Source of the DNA: DQWO01 sp964478545 | Lineage (GTDB): Bacteria > Desulfobacterota > Anaeroferrophillalia > Anaeroferrophillales > Anaeroferrophillaceae | DNA length: 64,000 bases | Reading direction: 5' to 3' | NCBI GenBank assembly: GCA_964478545.1 | Contig: CAYZIS010000008.1 | Coordinates: forward strand, 1 to 64,000 | Shown: positions 1 through 8,386 of the stretch, piece by piece | How the letters are laid out: each line of letters starts with the position of its first letter | How positions within the stretch are numbered: position 1 is the stretch's first letter | Program-made: the position numbers and the translations under genes | The notes under the pieces: generated by a model | What the model was told of the DNA's origin: nothing | The model's input: the letters and a program-made list of their open reading frames with translations, nothing else | The model's database searches: none

Positions 1-43
1 AGGTATTTTATCTTGAAAAATAGGCGGTGAAATAAATAGTTAT

Positions 44-637
44 TCAACACCAATCAATAAAAGAAGCATCATCAGTGATTATATCTCTACTGAAATAATG
101 CGTCATATAAAGGGACATTTCTCGGGCGCACAAATAGTCTTTCAGGTATTGAGCTTTTATCTCAAGCAATATTGGCTTGTTTCCGTCCACTTTTAATCTT
201 GCAACTTCCGTATAGCCATCTTGAGGGCATACCCACGAGTTTTCTTCTCGCTTTAAACCAAGGGTTAAAATTAAATCTTGATTAAGATGCCAGATGTGTG
301 GCTCATCATCATGAGACATTTGTTCAAGGACAAGATGCACCCCCTCAAACCCACCACTGTAATCTTTATAAATGTCCGCTTGGGTATATGTTCCATCCTC
401 TATATATCCCGAGTGTTGATGGCTTATTCCAATATCCATCCATCCAAGTTTTTTTGCCGAATCTAAATCTTTTGTGGGAACCGCTATTGAACCACTACCA
501 AAAAAATCATCCTTATAGCCTTCATAACCATATTTACCATTTCTTTCATTATGAAAGATTGCTCTCAATGGAATCCAAACCGATTTATTAAATATCCTTC
601 GGCGAATATCTGGCATTTCAAACCATTTTTGGTTCAT
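44..637 (-). CDS. hypothetical protein, possibly C-terminally truncated
   Basis: I do not recognise this 197-residue protein. It has no signal peptide, membrane segment or catalytic motif that I can name; it is rich in aromatic and acidic residues, and its C-terminal third (around ILLEIKAQYLKDYLCARE) has the composition of a folded domain. The ATG at 637 is preceded only by a weak purine-rich stretch. The reading frame ends abruptly after IDWC, 43 bases from the window edge, which may mean that a longer protein has been cut short by a stop or frameshift (inference). It is separated from the next minus-strand gene by about 385 bases and shares no obvious operon with it. Confidence 0.55.
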   Translation of the reverse strand: MNQKWFEMPDIRRRIFNKSVWIPLRAIFHNERNGKYGYEGYKDDFFGSGSIAVPTKDLDSAKKLGWMDIGISHQHSGYIEDGTYTQADIYKDYSGGFEGVHLVLEQMSHDDEPHIWHLNQDLILTLGLKREENSWVCPQDGYTEVARLKVDGNKPILLEIKAQYLKDYLCAREMSLYMTHYFSRDIITDDASFIDWC

Positions 638-1022
638 CTTGTTTCTTTTTCCAGCTTTGATGTTGTGCAGCCTCTAACTTGTTATTATACTGAAAAATTA
701 GATATTGGATTAGACAGACTCTGTATTTGCCGATATTATTTTTTTCAGCATAGTACAATAATTGATGTCTACAAACTTTTCCTCTTTTTCAACATGCAGT
801 TTTAACCATAAAAACATTATGGATGTCGGGGAAAAGGATGTCAAGTATTAATGGTACTAAGCAAGCATATGGTAGTGAAGCTCCACCGGCAGAACCTATT
901 AGAATCGCACCAGCAGAGCTGGTGGTTTAATATACTCAATTAAAACAGAGCTTCAGCAGAGAAAAGGGGGGAAGGGGAGGGGGAATAAAAGCGTCAACTC
1001 TGCCAACCAGAATCAATTACCG
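638..1022. other. intergenic region, no recognised gene
   Basis: This 385-base AT-rich spacer separates the unknown gene from the 3' end of the YhaN-like gene. I see no RNA gene. A 30-codon plus-strand reading frame (838-930) starts at an ATG and ends in PAELVV, but its purine-rich stretch lies too close to the ATG to be a convincing ribosome site and the peptide is unrecognised, so it is not called as a gene. A G-rich run lies at 966-985. Confidence 0.4.
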
Positions 1023-4000
1023 TCATAATTCATGGACCTGAACAACACCCAACCCTGCCACACTATTCGCCGCTTCCACGATTTGTCGGTGGTGAGTAAA
1101 GAGAATCACTTGGTTTTTCCTGGCCAATTCCGCCATTACCTTCATAGTTGTCCTGGAACGATCATCATCAAAGTTAATCAAAATATCATCGACGATAAAC
1201 GGCATGGGCTCACTGGTCTCCAGACGCGATTCCAGGGTGGCAATGCGCAGGGCAAGGTAGAGCTGGTCACATGTCCCATCACTCATGCCATCAACATTCA
1301 CCCGGGAACCACCTGGCCGGACACCGACAAGGATGGGATTGCCACTGTCATTCACATCCGCGTGGAGCCCGGAAAATGAGCCCAGGGTCAACTGTGAAAA
1401 AATCCCGGAAGCTTTCTGTAAAACCGGGTCCTGATGTTCTTCACGGTAGCGTTCAATCGCATCCTGCAGCACCTTGGCAGCCAGCTTTATCCTTCTATAC
1501 TGATCAACCAGGCGCTGTATCCTTGCCGCGACCTGCTCCATTTGCTCAGCCGCTGCCGCCGCCTCGCCGCTGCCGTCCATGAACTGAAGCTCCTTGTTCT
1601 CTTCCCCAATCCGCTTTAATACATCCGTAATCCTGGGATAAAGATCTTCATCGATTTGTCTCTTAAGAGACGCGATCTGCCCCGGCAGCTCATCTACATT
1701 AACCCCGCCGGCCTGCTGCCTGATTTGTTCAAGGGGGATGCCTTCACTTACTTTTGCCAAAGAAGATTCCACATCAGAAATCTTCTCATGCAGCCGCTGA
1801 TATTCCGTCGATTTCCTGATGGCTTCGGCAATATCTTCACTCTTGTCGCACCTGGCGGTCACCAGCAGCTCAGCCATCCGTTCATCCAGGCTATGCAAGA
1901 CTTTTTCCGTATTCTCGATTTCAGCCGCCAGGCCTTCCATTTCCACCTTGTTTTTCTTCAGTAACTCATTATCTTGTCTGGCCTTGCCAAGCATGGCATG
2001 CAGCTGCAGCGCTGTCTGCTCCGGGGATAAATCCTGCAAGTGGGGAGCTGCCTGGGCCAAAAGAGTCTGCACATCAGCACAGAATCTATCCATATCACGA
2101 CCAATACCATCGATGCGGCTCTGAAATTCCTTTGCCTTCGCCAGCTTATCGAAACACTTCCCAATAGTTTCAAGGAGGTCATGTGCCTCACCGGGCAAGA
2201 TCTGATCCTTCAAGCCTAAACCGGCCAGGGCCTTATCCCAGTTTTTCTGCCACTCAAGCTTAGCAGTTTCAGCTTCTCCCTTCTCTCTTTTGGCCTTCCC
2301 CAATGCTGTTTGGGCCATGGTCTGCTTGTCGGAGAGCTTTTCACGCTCTGCCTTCTGGCAGGAAATATTTTCCAAAATCGATTCGGCAAATACCAGCACC
2401 TGATCAAGTCCCTGGCCAGGAAACTCCTCACTTTCCCTTAAGCCTTTCAGTTCCTCAACCAGGGCCTGGCGATACTGTTGACGCACCATTTCTTTATCTG
2501 ATACCAAACTTTTCTTATTGAACAACTCCGTCACCTTAAACCGCAACTTGTCCATATCAGTGAGCCAGGCGAGCATTTCCTTAGGTGAAAGCGGCTTGAT
2601 TTGCCCGGATTCCCATTCAGCCTGCCACCTGACGGCAAGATTCTTTTGGCAGGTTATTATTTTCTCTTCCTGCTGGGTAATCTCTTGAATTGTTTCCTCC
2701 AGGCTTTCAATCCTGGCCCGCAGTGATGCCGCCCTGCTCACCCTCTCCGCTTCACGTCTCAGCCGGTCAGCAATAAGATCAGCCTTTTCCACCTGCTTCT
2801 CATAGGCATCATGCACAGCCTGGCCCGGCTCATACTCCATCGCCTCGGCTGAAACATCATCACCATCGATCCACTGTCGACGCAGAAGTTTCCATCCATC
2901 CTGCCGCTTCTTCCGGGACACTTCCAGGTCCTGCTCTGTGGGAACCTCTCCCCCGTATGCCACTTCCCGGTTTTCATCCTTGACAGTTTTCAACTCTTTT
3001 TCGGCCTTTTGACGATCCTTTTTCAGTTGCCGTCGTTCACTATCAAATTCAGCATAATCGGCCTCAAAACGCCTCACTGTTTCCAGCAAAGGGAGAGTCA
3101 GCTCCAGCAATTGTTCCGGATCACCAGGCCACAGTCCCAGTCTCTTCAGCTCCGCGTGACAGCTCTTTTCCCCGGCAGCAATCTCGCGGGAAATCTCCTC
3201 GATCTGCAAATCGATATCACCCGCCTTTCGAACCAGCTTCATCGCCTTCGCCAGGCCATCGCCGTCTCTTGGAGCCGGCTGACTTGACAAAATCCGGGCA
3301 ATTTTTTCAAGCTCCGTTTCGGCCTCTGCTTTTTGCTTTTTCGCCCGCGCCGCCTGCTGGTTCAGAGCCTCATACCGGGAACTCAAATCCTGAATGGTTC
3401 TCCTTTTTCCCAACACCGGCCGCAAGGAATCAGCGTCTTTAAGCGTAAGATCAGGGCGAATCTCTTCAATAAGTGCTGAGGCATCCTTTCGGTGCGTGAT
3501 CAACATTCCATCCAGTCCGCTCCGATCCTGTCGGCCCTTGCGGTATTCCCCAAGTCGCTGGTGCAGATCTTCAATGGTTTCCGCATGGTCAAGAAGTGTC
3601 TGGTTCAGGCAGATCCCATCCTGTTTTTCCTGGAGCTTCTGCAGCCGGGTTCTGCTGCTGTTAAGCTGCAGCCCGGTCTCCCGGATTTCCTGCTCCACTT
3701 CCCGGAGCAGGGCTGAAAACTCCGGCGCCAGCACCACCACATCCCCCAACTCCAAAAGCTGATTCTGCAGGTTTTCAAGTTCCGCCAATTCAGGGATGGC
3801 CTTGTTCAACCGGTCAAGCCGTTGCACTTCGGCACTCTTTTGCCTGCTCTCCGCCTCAAGCCTCGCATGCTCGGTTTCCGCGTCCTGAAGACGCTTCCGG
3901 TGCTCTTTCCATTTGCCGGTAAGAAGGCTTTTCTCCTTGACGATCTTCTTCAAATCTTTGTATTCTTTAATGGCCTTATTGATCTGCGGTTTACTCCCAC

Positions 4001-4526
4001 GATCCCTGAACAGATCGTTTGCTTCAACTTCAAGGGAATCCAGGATCTTTTTGAGCGAGGAAACACCCGTACCAGCAGCAAACAGGGCCTGCCCGATCTC
4101 TCCCTTCTGGGCCAGGATATCCTCACCGCCAGCCACTAATATTTTATGATCGATACCGTAGAGAGATTCAAAAAGGGCCGGTTCAATGCCATGCAAAAAG
4201 CTGGCAAGAGTGCGGGGATCCATGGGGTTGCCATCGAGGTCCAGAAGATCAGCCTTCCTTCTTTTGCGGCGGTAAAAGGAAAGTTCCTGCCCATCAGACC
4301 CTTCCAGGCAACCGCCTACCTGGAGCTGATCATTGGCATGCTGGAAGTTATCAGAAGTTCGTTCAGGGAAACCGTAAAGAAGGGCTTTTAGCGCCCGGAG
4401 CGAGCTGCTTTTCCCTGCCTCGTTGGGACCAAAAATGACATGGAGGCCCGGCTCCCTGGAATCAAACTCAATCATCCGGTCAGTGAAAGGGCCAAAGGCC
4501 TTCAGGTCAAGACGCTTGATCCTCAT
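1023..4526 (-). CDS. YhaN-type AAA ATPase (SbcC/Rad50-like, 1167 aa)
   Basis: Large SMC/Rad50-type ATPase of the YhaN (AAA_27) group. The N-terminus FGPFTDRMIEFD leads into a Walker A GPNEAGKS at residues 33-40. A long coiled-coil-rich centre full of Glu, Lys, Gln and Leu follows, then the C-terminal half-site with the signature SDGTCDQLYLALR (about 1082-1094), Walker B MPFIVDD (about 1108-1114) and a switch-like FTHHRQ. Such proteins bind DNA ends with a partner nuclease in repair. The start at 4526 overlaps the stop of the upstream nuclease gene by 4 bases, so the two are translationally coupled as in other YhaO-YhaN pairs. The length is somewhat more than Bacillus YhaN. The substrate and exact pathway are inferred from the family. 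Confidence 0.88.
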   Translation of the reverse strand: MRIKRLDLKAFGPFTDRMIEFDSREPGLHVIFGPNEAGKSSSLRALKALLYGFPERTSDNFQHANDQLQVGGCLEGSDGQELSFYRRKRRKADLLDLDGNPMDPRTLASFLHGIEPALFESLYGIDHKILVAGGEDILAQKGEIGQALFAAGTGVSSLKKILDSLEVEANDLFRDRGSKPQINKAIKEYKDLKKIVKEKSLLTGKWKEHRKRLQDAETEHARLEAESRQKSAEVQRLDRLNKAIPELAELENLQNQLLELGDVVVLAPEFSALLREVEQEIRETGLQLNSSRTRLQKLQEKQDGICLNQTLLDHAETIEDLHQRLGEYRKGRQDRSGLDGMLITHRKDASALIEEIRPDLTLKDADSLRPVLGKRRTIQDLSSRYEALNQQAARAKKQKAEAETELEKIARILSSQPAPRDGDGLAKAMKLVRKAGDIDLQIEEISREIAAGEKSCHAELKRLGLWPGDPEQLLELTLPLLETVRRFEADYAEFDSERRQLKKDRQKAEKELKTVKDENREVAYGGEVPTEQDLEVSRKKRQDGWKLLRRQWIDGDDVSAEAMEYEPGQAVHDAYEKQVEKADLIADRLRREAERVSRAASLRARIESLEETIQEITQQEEKIITCQKNLAVRWQAEWESGQIKPLSPKEMLAWLTDMDKLRFKVTELFNKKSLVSDKEMVRQQYRQALVEELKGLRESEEFPGQGLDQVLVFAESILENISCQKAEREKLSDKQTMAQTALGKAKREKGEAETAKLEWQKNWDKALAGLGLKDQILPGEAHDLLETIGKCFDKLAKAKEFQSRIDGIGRDMDRFCADVQTLLAQAAPHLQDLSPEQTALQLHAMLGKARQDNELLKKNKVEMEGLAAEIENTEKVLHSLDERMAELLVTARCDKSEDIAEAIRKSTEYQRLHEKISDVESSLAKVSEGIPLEQIRQQAGGVNVDELPGQIASLKRQIDEDLYPRITDVLKRIGEENKELQFMDGSGEAAAAAEQMEQVAARIQRLVDQYRRIKLAAKVLQDAIERYREEHQDPVLQKASGIFSQLTLGSFSGLHADVNDSGNPILVGVRPGGSRVNVDGMSDGTCDQLYLALRIATLESRLETSEPMPFIVDDILINFDDDRSRTTMKVMAELARKNQVILFTHHRQIVEAANSVAGLGVVQVHEL

Positions 4527-5779
4527 ACCTCGCCCCCATGCTGAATCAATTTGGCAATCAGGAGTTCTTTTATCTCTTCCCGAAGATCGCTCAAGTTCTC
4601 AGGCTGACTCTCCAAAAGAGCATCGGCATCAATCAACTCTACAGGAAGTTTTGTTTTCAGGTTGGCAAGGTCCGGCATCAGTGTTGTGAGCCCACTTTCA
4701 CCAAATTCAAATCCCTCAATCGCCTGCAGCAGATCGGAAAGTGCTGTATCTTCACCAACAATTTCTTCCAGGCTGATGTCACGTTTCGTCCGGTATTTCA
4801 CCTTTTCAAGCCATACGTCACCAAGGCTGGCGGCAATCCCCCGAAACTCTTCAGTCCATTGGTTTGAACGGGCATGCAGTTCAGCATGCAGGGGACAGTT
4901 TCCCTCCAGCTGCAACCTCAGCGCCAACGTTTTGCCGCCGGTCAGACCACGTTCTTTCTCCATCGCCGAGCGGACCTGCGCGTAGACCGCCTCTTTTGTT
5001 TCGCATTCCGACAGATCCACCAGGCAGATGGACCAGCAGAGAACATCAAGTTCCACCGCTTCAGCTTTTACTATGCGGCCGTCCTCCACCGTCACCAGGG
5101 TGGCCCCTTTGGGACCGGTTTCCTTGATATGGCGTCCCTGAATGTTGCCGGGAAAAATGATCAACGGATCTTCGGAAACAACTTCCCGCTTGTGTACATG
5201 TCCCAGTGCCCAGTAGTCATAGCCCTTGGATTTCAGCTCATCGATGGTACACGGGGCATAAACATCATGCCCTTCCCGGCCGGTCAGGGAGGTATGAAGC
5301 AAGCCGATATTAAAACAACCAAAGTCAGGCTGAGGATATTCAGAAGCCAGATTCTCGGTCAGGGCCCGGGAGGAATAACTCTGGCCATGGATGATGACGT
5401 CAAGTTCATCCAGCTTAACAGACTGCGGTTTCTTGGGAGAAAAGACCGTTACATTTTCAGGCAAAGGCATGACCCTGGTGATCTGACTGGCGGCATCGTG
5501 ATTGCCGGAAACAATGAAAACCTTAATTCCAGCAACATCCAGCTTGCCCATCTGTCTGGCAAAAAAAAGACCCGTGTTGTAATCCCGCCAGTCACCGTCA
5601 TACAAATCACCGGCAATCAAAACAAAATCAACTTCTTCCTCAATCGCCAATCCAATCAAATTTTCAAAAGCCCGCCGCGTTGCCCCACGGATCGCCTCTA
5701 CCGGCGCGTCTTCATGAATCTCAAGTCCTTTCAACGGGCTGTCGAGATGGATGTCTGCTGTATGAATAAATTTAACCAT
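4523..5779 (-). CDS. YhaO/SbcD-type metallophosphoesterase (DNA repair exonuclease family)
   Basis: 418-residue calcineurin-like phosphoesterase, the nuclease partner of the downstream YhaN-like ATPase. Metal-binding motifs are in order: DIH (residues 9-11, TADIHLDSP), GDLYDGD, GNHD (SGNHDAA) and GHVHKR. The C-terminal half is a family-specific accessory region that probably contacts the ATPase coiled coil. The predicted role is Mn-dependent end processing in DNA repair (family knowledge). It is first in a two-gene operon and overlaps the ATPase by 4 bases. The upstream region carries what looks like the decayed promoter and start of a toxin gene (see 5861-5925). A second, 88% identical fragment of this gene lies at 11189-11464. 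Confidence 0.88.
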   Translation of the reverse strand: MVKFIHTADIHLDSPLKGLEIHEDAPVEAIRGATRRAFENLIGLAIEEEVDFVLIAGDLYDGDWRDYNTGLFFARQMGKLDVAGIKVFIVSGNHDAASQITRVMPLPENVTVFSPKKPQSVKLDELDVIIHGQSYSSRALTENLASEYPQPDFGCFNIGLLHTSLTGREGHDVYAPCTIDELKSKGYDYWALGHVHKREVVSEDPLIIFPGNIQGRHIKETGPKGATLVTVEDGRIVKAEAVELDVLCWSICLVDLSECETKEAVYAQVRSAMEKERGLTGGKTLALRLQLEGNCPLHAELHARSNQWTEEFRGIAASLGDVWLEKVKYRTKRDISLEEIVGEDTALSDLLQAIEGFEFGESGLTTLMPDLANLKTKLPVELIDADALLESQPENLSDLREEIKELLIAKLIQHGGEV

Positions 5780-5860
5780 ATACTTCAGGCCTTTTCGTAC
5801 TTCCTTTCACGCCTTCCTGATCACCTGCCTGAACAAACGCAATGTTCCAGACAGATATTT

Positions 5861-5925
5861 ATGCGATGGTCTCTTCATGACAATATGGTATTATATTGCT
5901 ACTTTATCAAGGAATAATTGACATC
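5861..5925 (-). repeat. decayed copy of a toxin-gene promoter/start (copy 1 of 3)
   Basis: This stretch closely matches 12854-12917, which is the promoter and first codons of the toxin gene at 12500-12871. Read on the minus strand, an ATG at 5878 opens MKRPSH, matching the real toxin start MNRPSH, but the frame stops after 23 codons. The shared segment ends with AATAATTGACATC-type sequence in both copies. It now lies directly upstream of the yhaO-like gene and may supply its promoter (inference). A third, 22-base piece is at 11466-11487. Confidence 0.7.
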
Positions 5926-6009
5926 TCCACATGATCAAGGTCAAATAATATCAATTCGTCTCCCACTTGTCTCTCTTGCCATGATTATTTTGCTAACCAT
6001 CATTACCAA

Positions 6010-6033
6010 TTTTAGTAGATATATCTACCAAAA
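6010..6033. promoter_or_regulatory. 24-bp near-perfect palindrome, possible operator
   Basis: A 24-base palindrome with the core GTAGATATATCTAC and a single mismatched pair lies 19 bases before the ATG of the DUF4143 ATPase gene, in the spacer between two divergent genes. Its symmetry and position suggest a dimeric regulator site over the start region of the plus-strand gene. No regulator can be assigned. Confidence 0.45.
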
Positions 6034-6051
6034 TACCGTATAGCCCTTTAC

Positions 6052-7215
6052 ATGATTGAAATAAAAAGAAATTTCACCAAAATTTTAGAAAAAAGACTGC
6101 GGGAAAAATTGAATTTTATCCAGGTGGTTCTTGGACCGCGCCAAGTGGGTAAAACAACTGGTCTGCAGCAGATTGTCCAAACCTGGCCGGGACCAGCGCT
6201 GATGGTCAGTGCTGATGAGCTGGTCACCCCTTCCATTGACTGGCTTAAACTGAACTGGGAAAAAGCAAAAAATTCCGGAGATGATACCCTTTTTATCATT
6301 GATGAAGTCCAAAAAATTCCAGATTGGAGCACGGTCATTAAATATCTTTTTGACCAAAACCGGGCTTCCCGCACACTCAAAATTGTGCTGCTTGGCTCTG
6401 CCAGCCTTACCCTGCAGAAAGGCCTGGCTGAGAGCCTTGCCGGTCGCTACGAGATCATTCCGGCCAATCACTGGAACCTGCATGAATGTCGGCAGGCTTT
6501 CAACTGGGACATTGACAACTTTTTAAAATTCGGCGGATATCCGGCCGCCGCTGAATTATCATCAGACCTTGAGCGTTGGCAAAGTTATGTCCGAAACTCC
6601 ATTATTGAACCTGTATTAATCCGGGATATCCTGGGCTTGACGCCCGTCAACAAGCCAGCCCTGTTCAGGCAAACCTTCGAATTGGCCATGTCCTACCCGG
6701 CCCAGGAAATATCATTGCAAAAACTTCTGGGGCAATTACAGGAAAGCGGCAATGTCACCACTATCAAACATTACCTGGGATTGTTTGAAGGAGCCTTCCT
6801 GCTCAAAACACTGCAAAAATATACCGGTTCAGCCGTTAAGAAAAGGGGATCGAGCCCTAAAATCATCCCTTTGAACACCGCCCTGTGCCATGCCTTCAGA
6901 TCTCCCCAAAGTTTTGACGCTGATCGGGATTGGAGAGGCAGAATTTTTGAAGCTGCCGTCGGTGCGGCTTTAGCCAGAACCAAAGGAAAACTCTATTATT
7001 GGCGCGAGGGGAAATATGAAGTGGATTTTGTGCTGGAACTTGTGGGAAAGCTCTATGCCCTGGAAGTAAAATCAGGACGTAAACGAACCTCTCGTGGTCT
7101 GGAAAAATTCATTCAGAAGTATCCCGGCAGCATCCCGATGCACATAGATTGGGACAGGGGAAAACAAATCCTTGAGGCAGAATCCGTGGATGATGAAATA
7201 TTCAATGAATCTTAA
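6052..7215 (+). CDS. AAA+ ATPase with C-terminal DUF4143 nuclease-like domain
   Basis: 387-residue ATP-binding protein of the AAA_14/DUF4143 type. Walker A GPRQVGKTT is at residues 28-36 and Walker B LFIIDEVQ around 80-87. The C-terminal part contains YEVDFVLE...LYALEVKSG (about 323-344), resembling a PD-(D/E)XK-like core. These genes are common in accessory regions of bacteria and archaea, and their biological role is poorly defined. The gene is divergent from the yhaO-like gene and preceded by a palindromic candidate operator. About 65 bases of its 3' end are duplicated at 11489-11553 in the chimeric remnant, so this locus took part in a rearrangement. Confidence 0.85.
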   Translation: MIEIKRNFTKILEKRLREKLNFIQVVLGPRQVGKTTGLQQIVQTWPGPALMVSADELVTPSIDWLKLNWEKAKNSGDDTLFIIDEVQKIPDWSTVIKYLFDQNRASRTLKIVLLGSASLTLQKGLAESLAGRYEIIPANHWNLHECRQAFNWDIDNFLKFGGYPAAAELSSDLERWQSYVRNSIIEPVLIRDILGLTPVNKPALFRQTFELAMSYPAQEISLQKLLGQLQESGNVTTIKHYLGLFEGAFLLKTLQKYTGSAVKKRGSSPKIIPLNTALCHAFRSPQSFDADRDWRGRIFEAAVGAALARTKGKLYYWREGKYEVDFVLELVGKLYALEVKSGRKRTSRGLEKFIQKYPGSIPMHIDWDRGKQILEAESVDDEIFNES

Positions 7216-7243
7216 AAAAACCGTGGTCTGTCCCCGGTTTTTT
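7215..7243. terminator. possible bidirectional intrinsic terminator
   Basis: AAAAAACCG and CGGTTTTTT can form a 9-bp stem around an 11-base loop just after the stop of the DUF4143 gene. It lies between two convergent genes, so it could end transcription from both sides. The stem is mostly A:T, so the assignment is tentative. The CCCCGGTTTT part recurs at 7249-7259 and near 13025. Confidence 0.4.
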
Positions 7244-7270
7244 GGGTCCCCGGTTTTTCTAGCTTTAATT

Positions 7271-8365
7271 CTACCCTACTAAGCCAAGCTGTTTTAGAAT
7301 GGCCAGGATATCTTTCCAAATTAAACTGCGTTTTGCGATATCGCCCAGGAGCGGTATAAACAACAGAACATTGTTAAGTCTAAACCGCCTTTTTGTCTTG
7401 ATATCCACCGGCCAGGTCGCCATGTTTTCGATTGCCCAGTAGAGTTTTCTCATCTCTTCGATTTGTTCGGGCTGTATGTTTTTTATCTCCAAAGGCTGGC
7501 CGGATTCTAAGACACACTGTATTTCGCTTATTTCATTACTTAACTTATCAGCCTTCTCTAACCACTTTGTCTTTTCACTATACATGATCCGGTGAAACGA
7601 CCAGATGGGAACAAGAAAGGCCAGAATCTCAATAAAAATAGCAATGCTCAGTAGCGCCAGGTAAGGCTGTTCCCAATATGAATAATCACGCGGCCATATT
7701 GGAAACAAAAACCACCAGACGGCGAGAAAGATCGCCGGAATCGCTGCAATCATCGCCTGATAGAAAAAGAAGTCGCCTACCGGTTTTAGTCCGGCGACAC
7801 CGTCAAAGTGTAAGGGCTGTACCTCGATTTCAACCGACTCTTTTTCCAATTGCCAGCCGAGCTGGCCATAACTGGCCATACGACCAAGATGGGTACCAGC
7901 AATATAGGCACCGAGCGCCTCGGCAATCCCCAGTAATGCTTGTTGCCAAAGAAATTCCTGGAGGAGCACAACCACAAAAGCGCCGAAGATAGCAAGGGCC
8001 GCCATAATACCACCGATCCGTGCCCAATTCTGAGCGTTCTCTTCCAGTCGATCAAAAAACTTATTTTTCTCTTCTATCTTGAGAACCTCTCTGATCTGCA
8101 GTCGCGACAGGGTGAGTTCAAAACGATTACGTACGTCTGCAACCAGACGGAGCCCCAGAATAAAAGCCACCATGCCTGTTAACAAAAGCAGGTCCCATTG
8201 TCCGAAGTCAAATCGACAATCATAATACTGATAGATGAGAATGAGTAACAGAATGAGCCACAGTGCATAAATAATGTAACGTTGACAGGAGTTATGACAC
8301 AAGGGGAACGCATCAATGAAACGTTTTTTTGACTTAGAAGTTTTTTTATCTTCCATTGTTCTCAC
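7271..8365 (-). CDS. multi-pass membrane protein of unknown function, partner of the peptidase-hydrolase
   Basis: 364-residue protein without a family I can name. Hydrophobic segments are visible at about residues 29-47, 57-75, 114-136, 203-223 and 235-256, with a further hydrophobic patch near the C-terminus. A charged segment between segments 2 and 3 (RNRFELTLSRLQIREVLKIEEKNKFFD is the region) and another after segment 5 look cytoplasmic and helical. Position 8365 is a GTG; an ATG three codons later (8358-8356) is the more likely start. The gene begins 21 bases after the stop of the peptidase-hydrolase gene on the same strand, so the two are almost certainly co-transcribed. It could be the membrane anchor, target or transporter for that enzyme (inference). 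Confidence 0.7.
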   Translation of the reverse strand: MRTMEDKKTSKSKKRFIDAFPLCHNSCQRYIIYALWLILLLILIYQYYDCRFDFGQWDLLLLTGMVAFILGLRLVADVRNRFELTLSRLQIREVLKIEEKNKFFDRLEENAQNWARIGGIMAALAIFGAFVVVLLQEFLWQQALLGIAEALGAYIAGTHLGRMASYGQLGWQLEKESVEIEVQPLHFDGVAGLKPVGDFFFYQAMIAAIPAIFLAVWWFLFPIWPRDYSYWEQPYLALLSIAIFIEILAFLVPIWSFHRIMYSEKTKWLEKADKLSNEISEIQCVLESGQPLEIKNIQPEQIEEMRKLYWAIENMATWPVDIKTKRRFRLNNVLLFIPLLGDIAKRSLIWKDILAILKQLGLVG

Positions 8366-8386
8366 TATTTCTGCTCTGGTTATAGG

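Noticed and set aside
838..930. 30-codon plus-strand frame ending in PAELVV
   Set aside because: No usable ribosome-site spacing, no homology that I recognise, and isolated in an AT-rich spacer.
4874..5917. 347-codon plus-strand frame
   Set aside because: Antisense to the metallophosphoesterase gene, whose catalytic motifs are intact.
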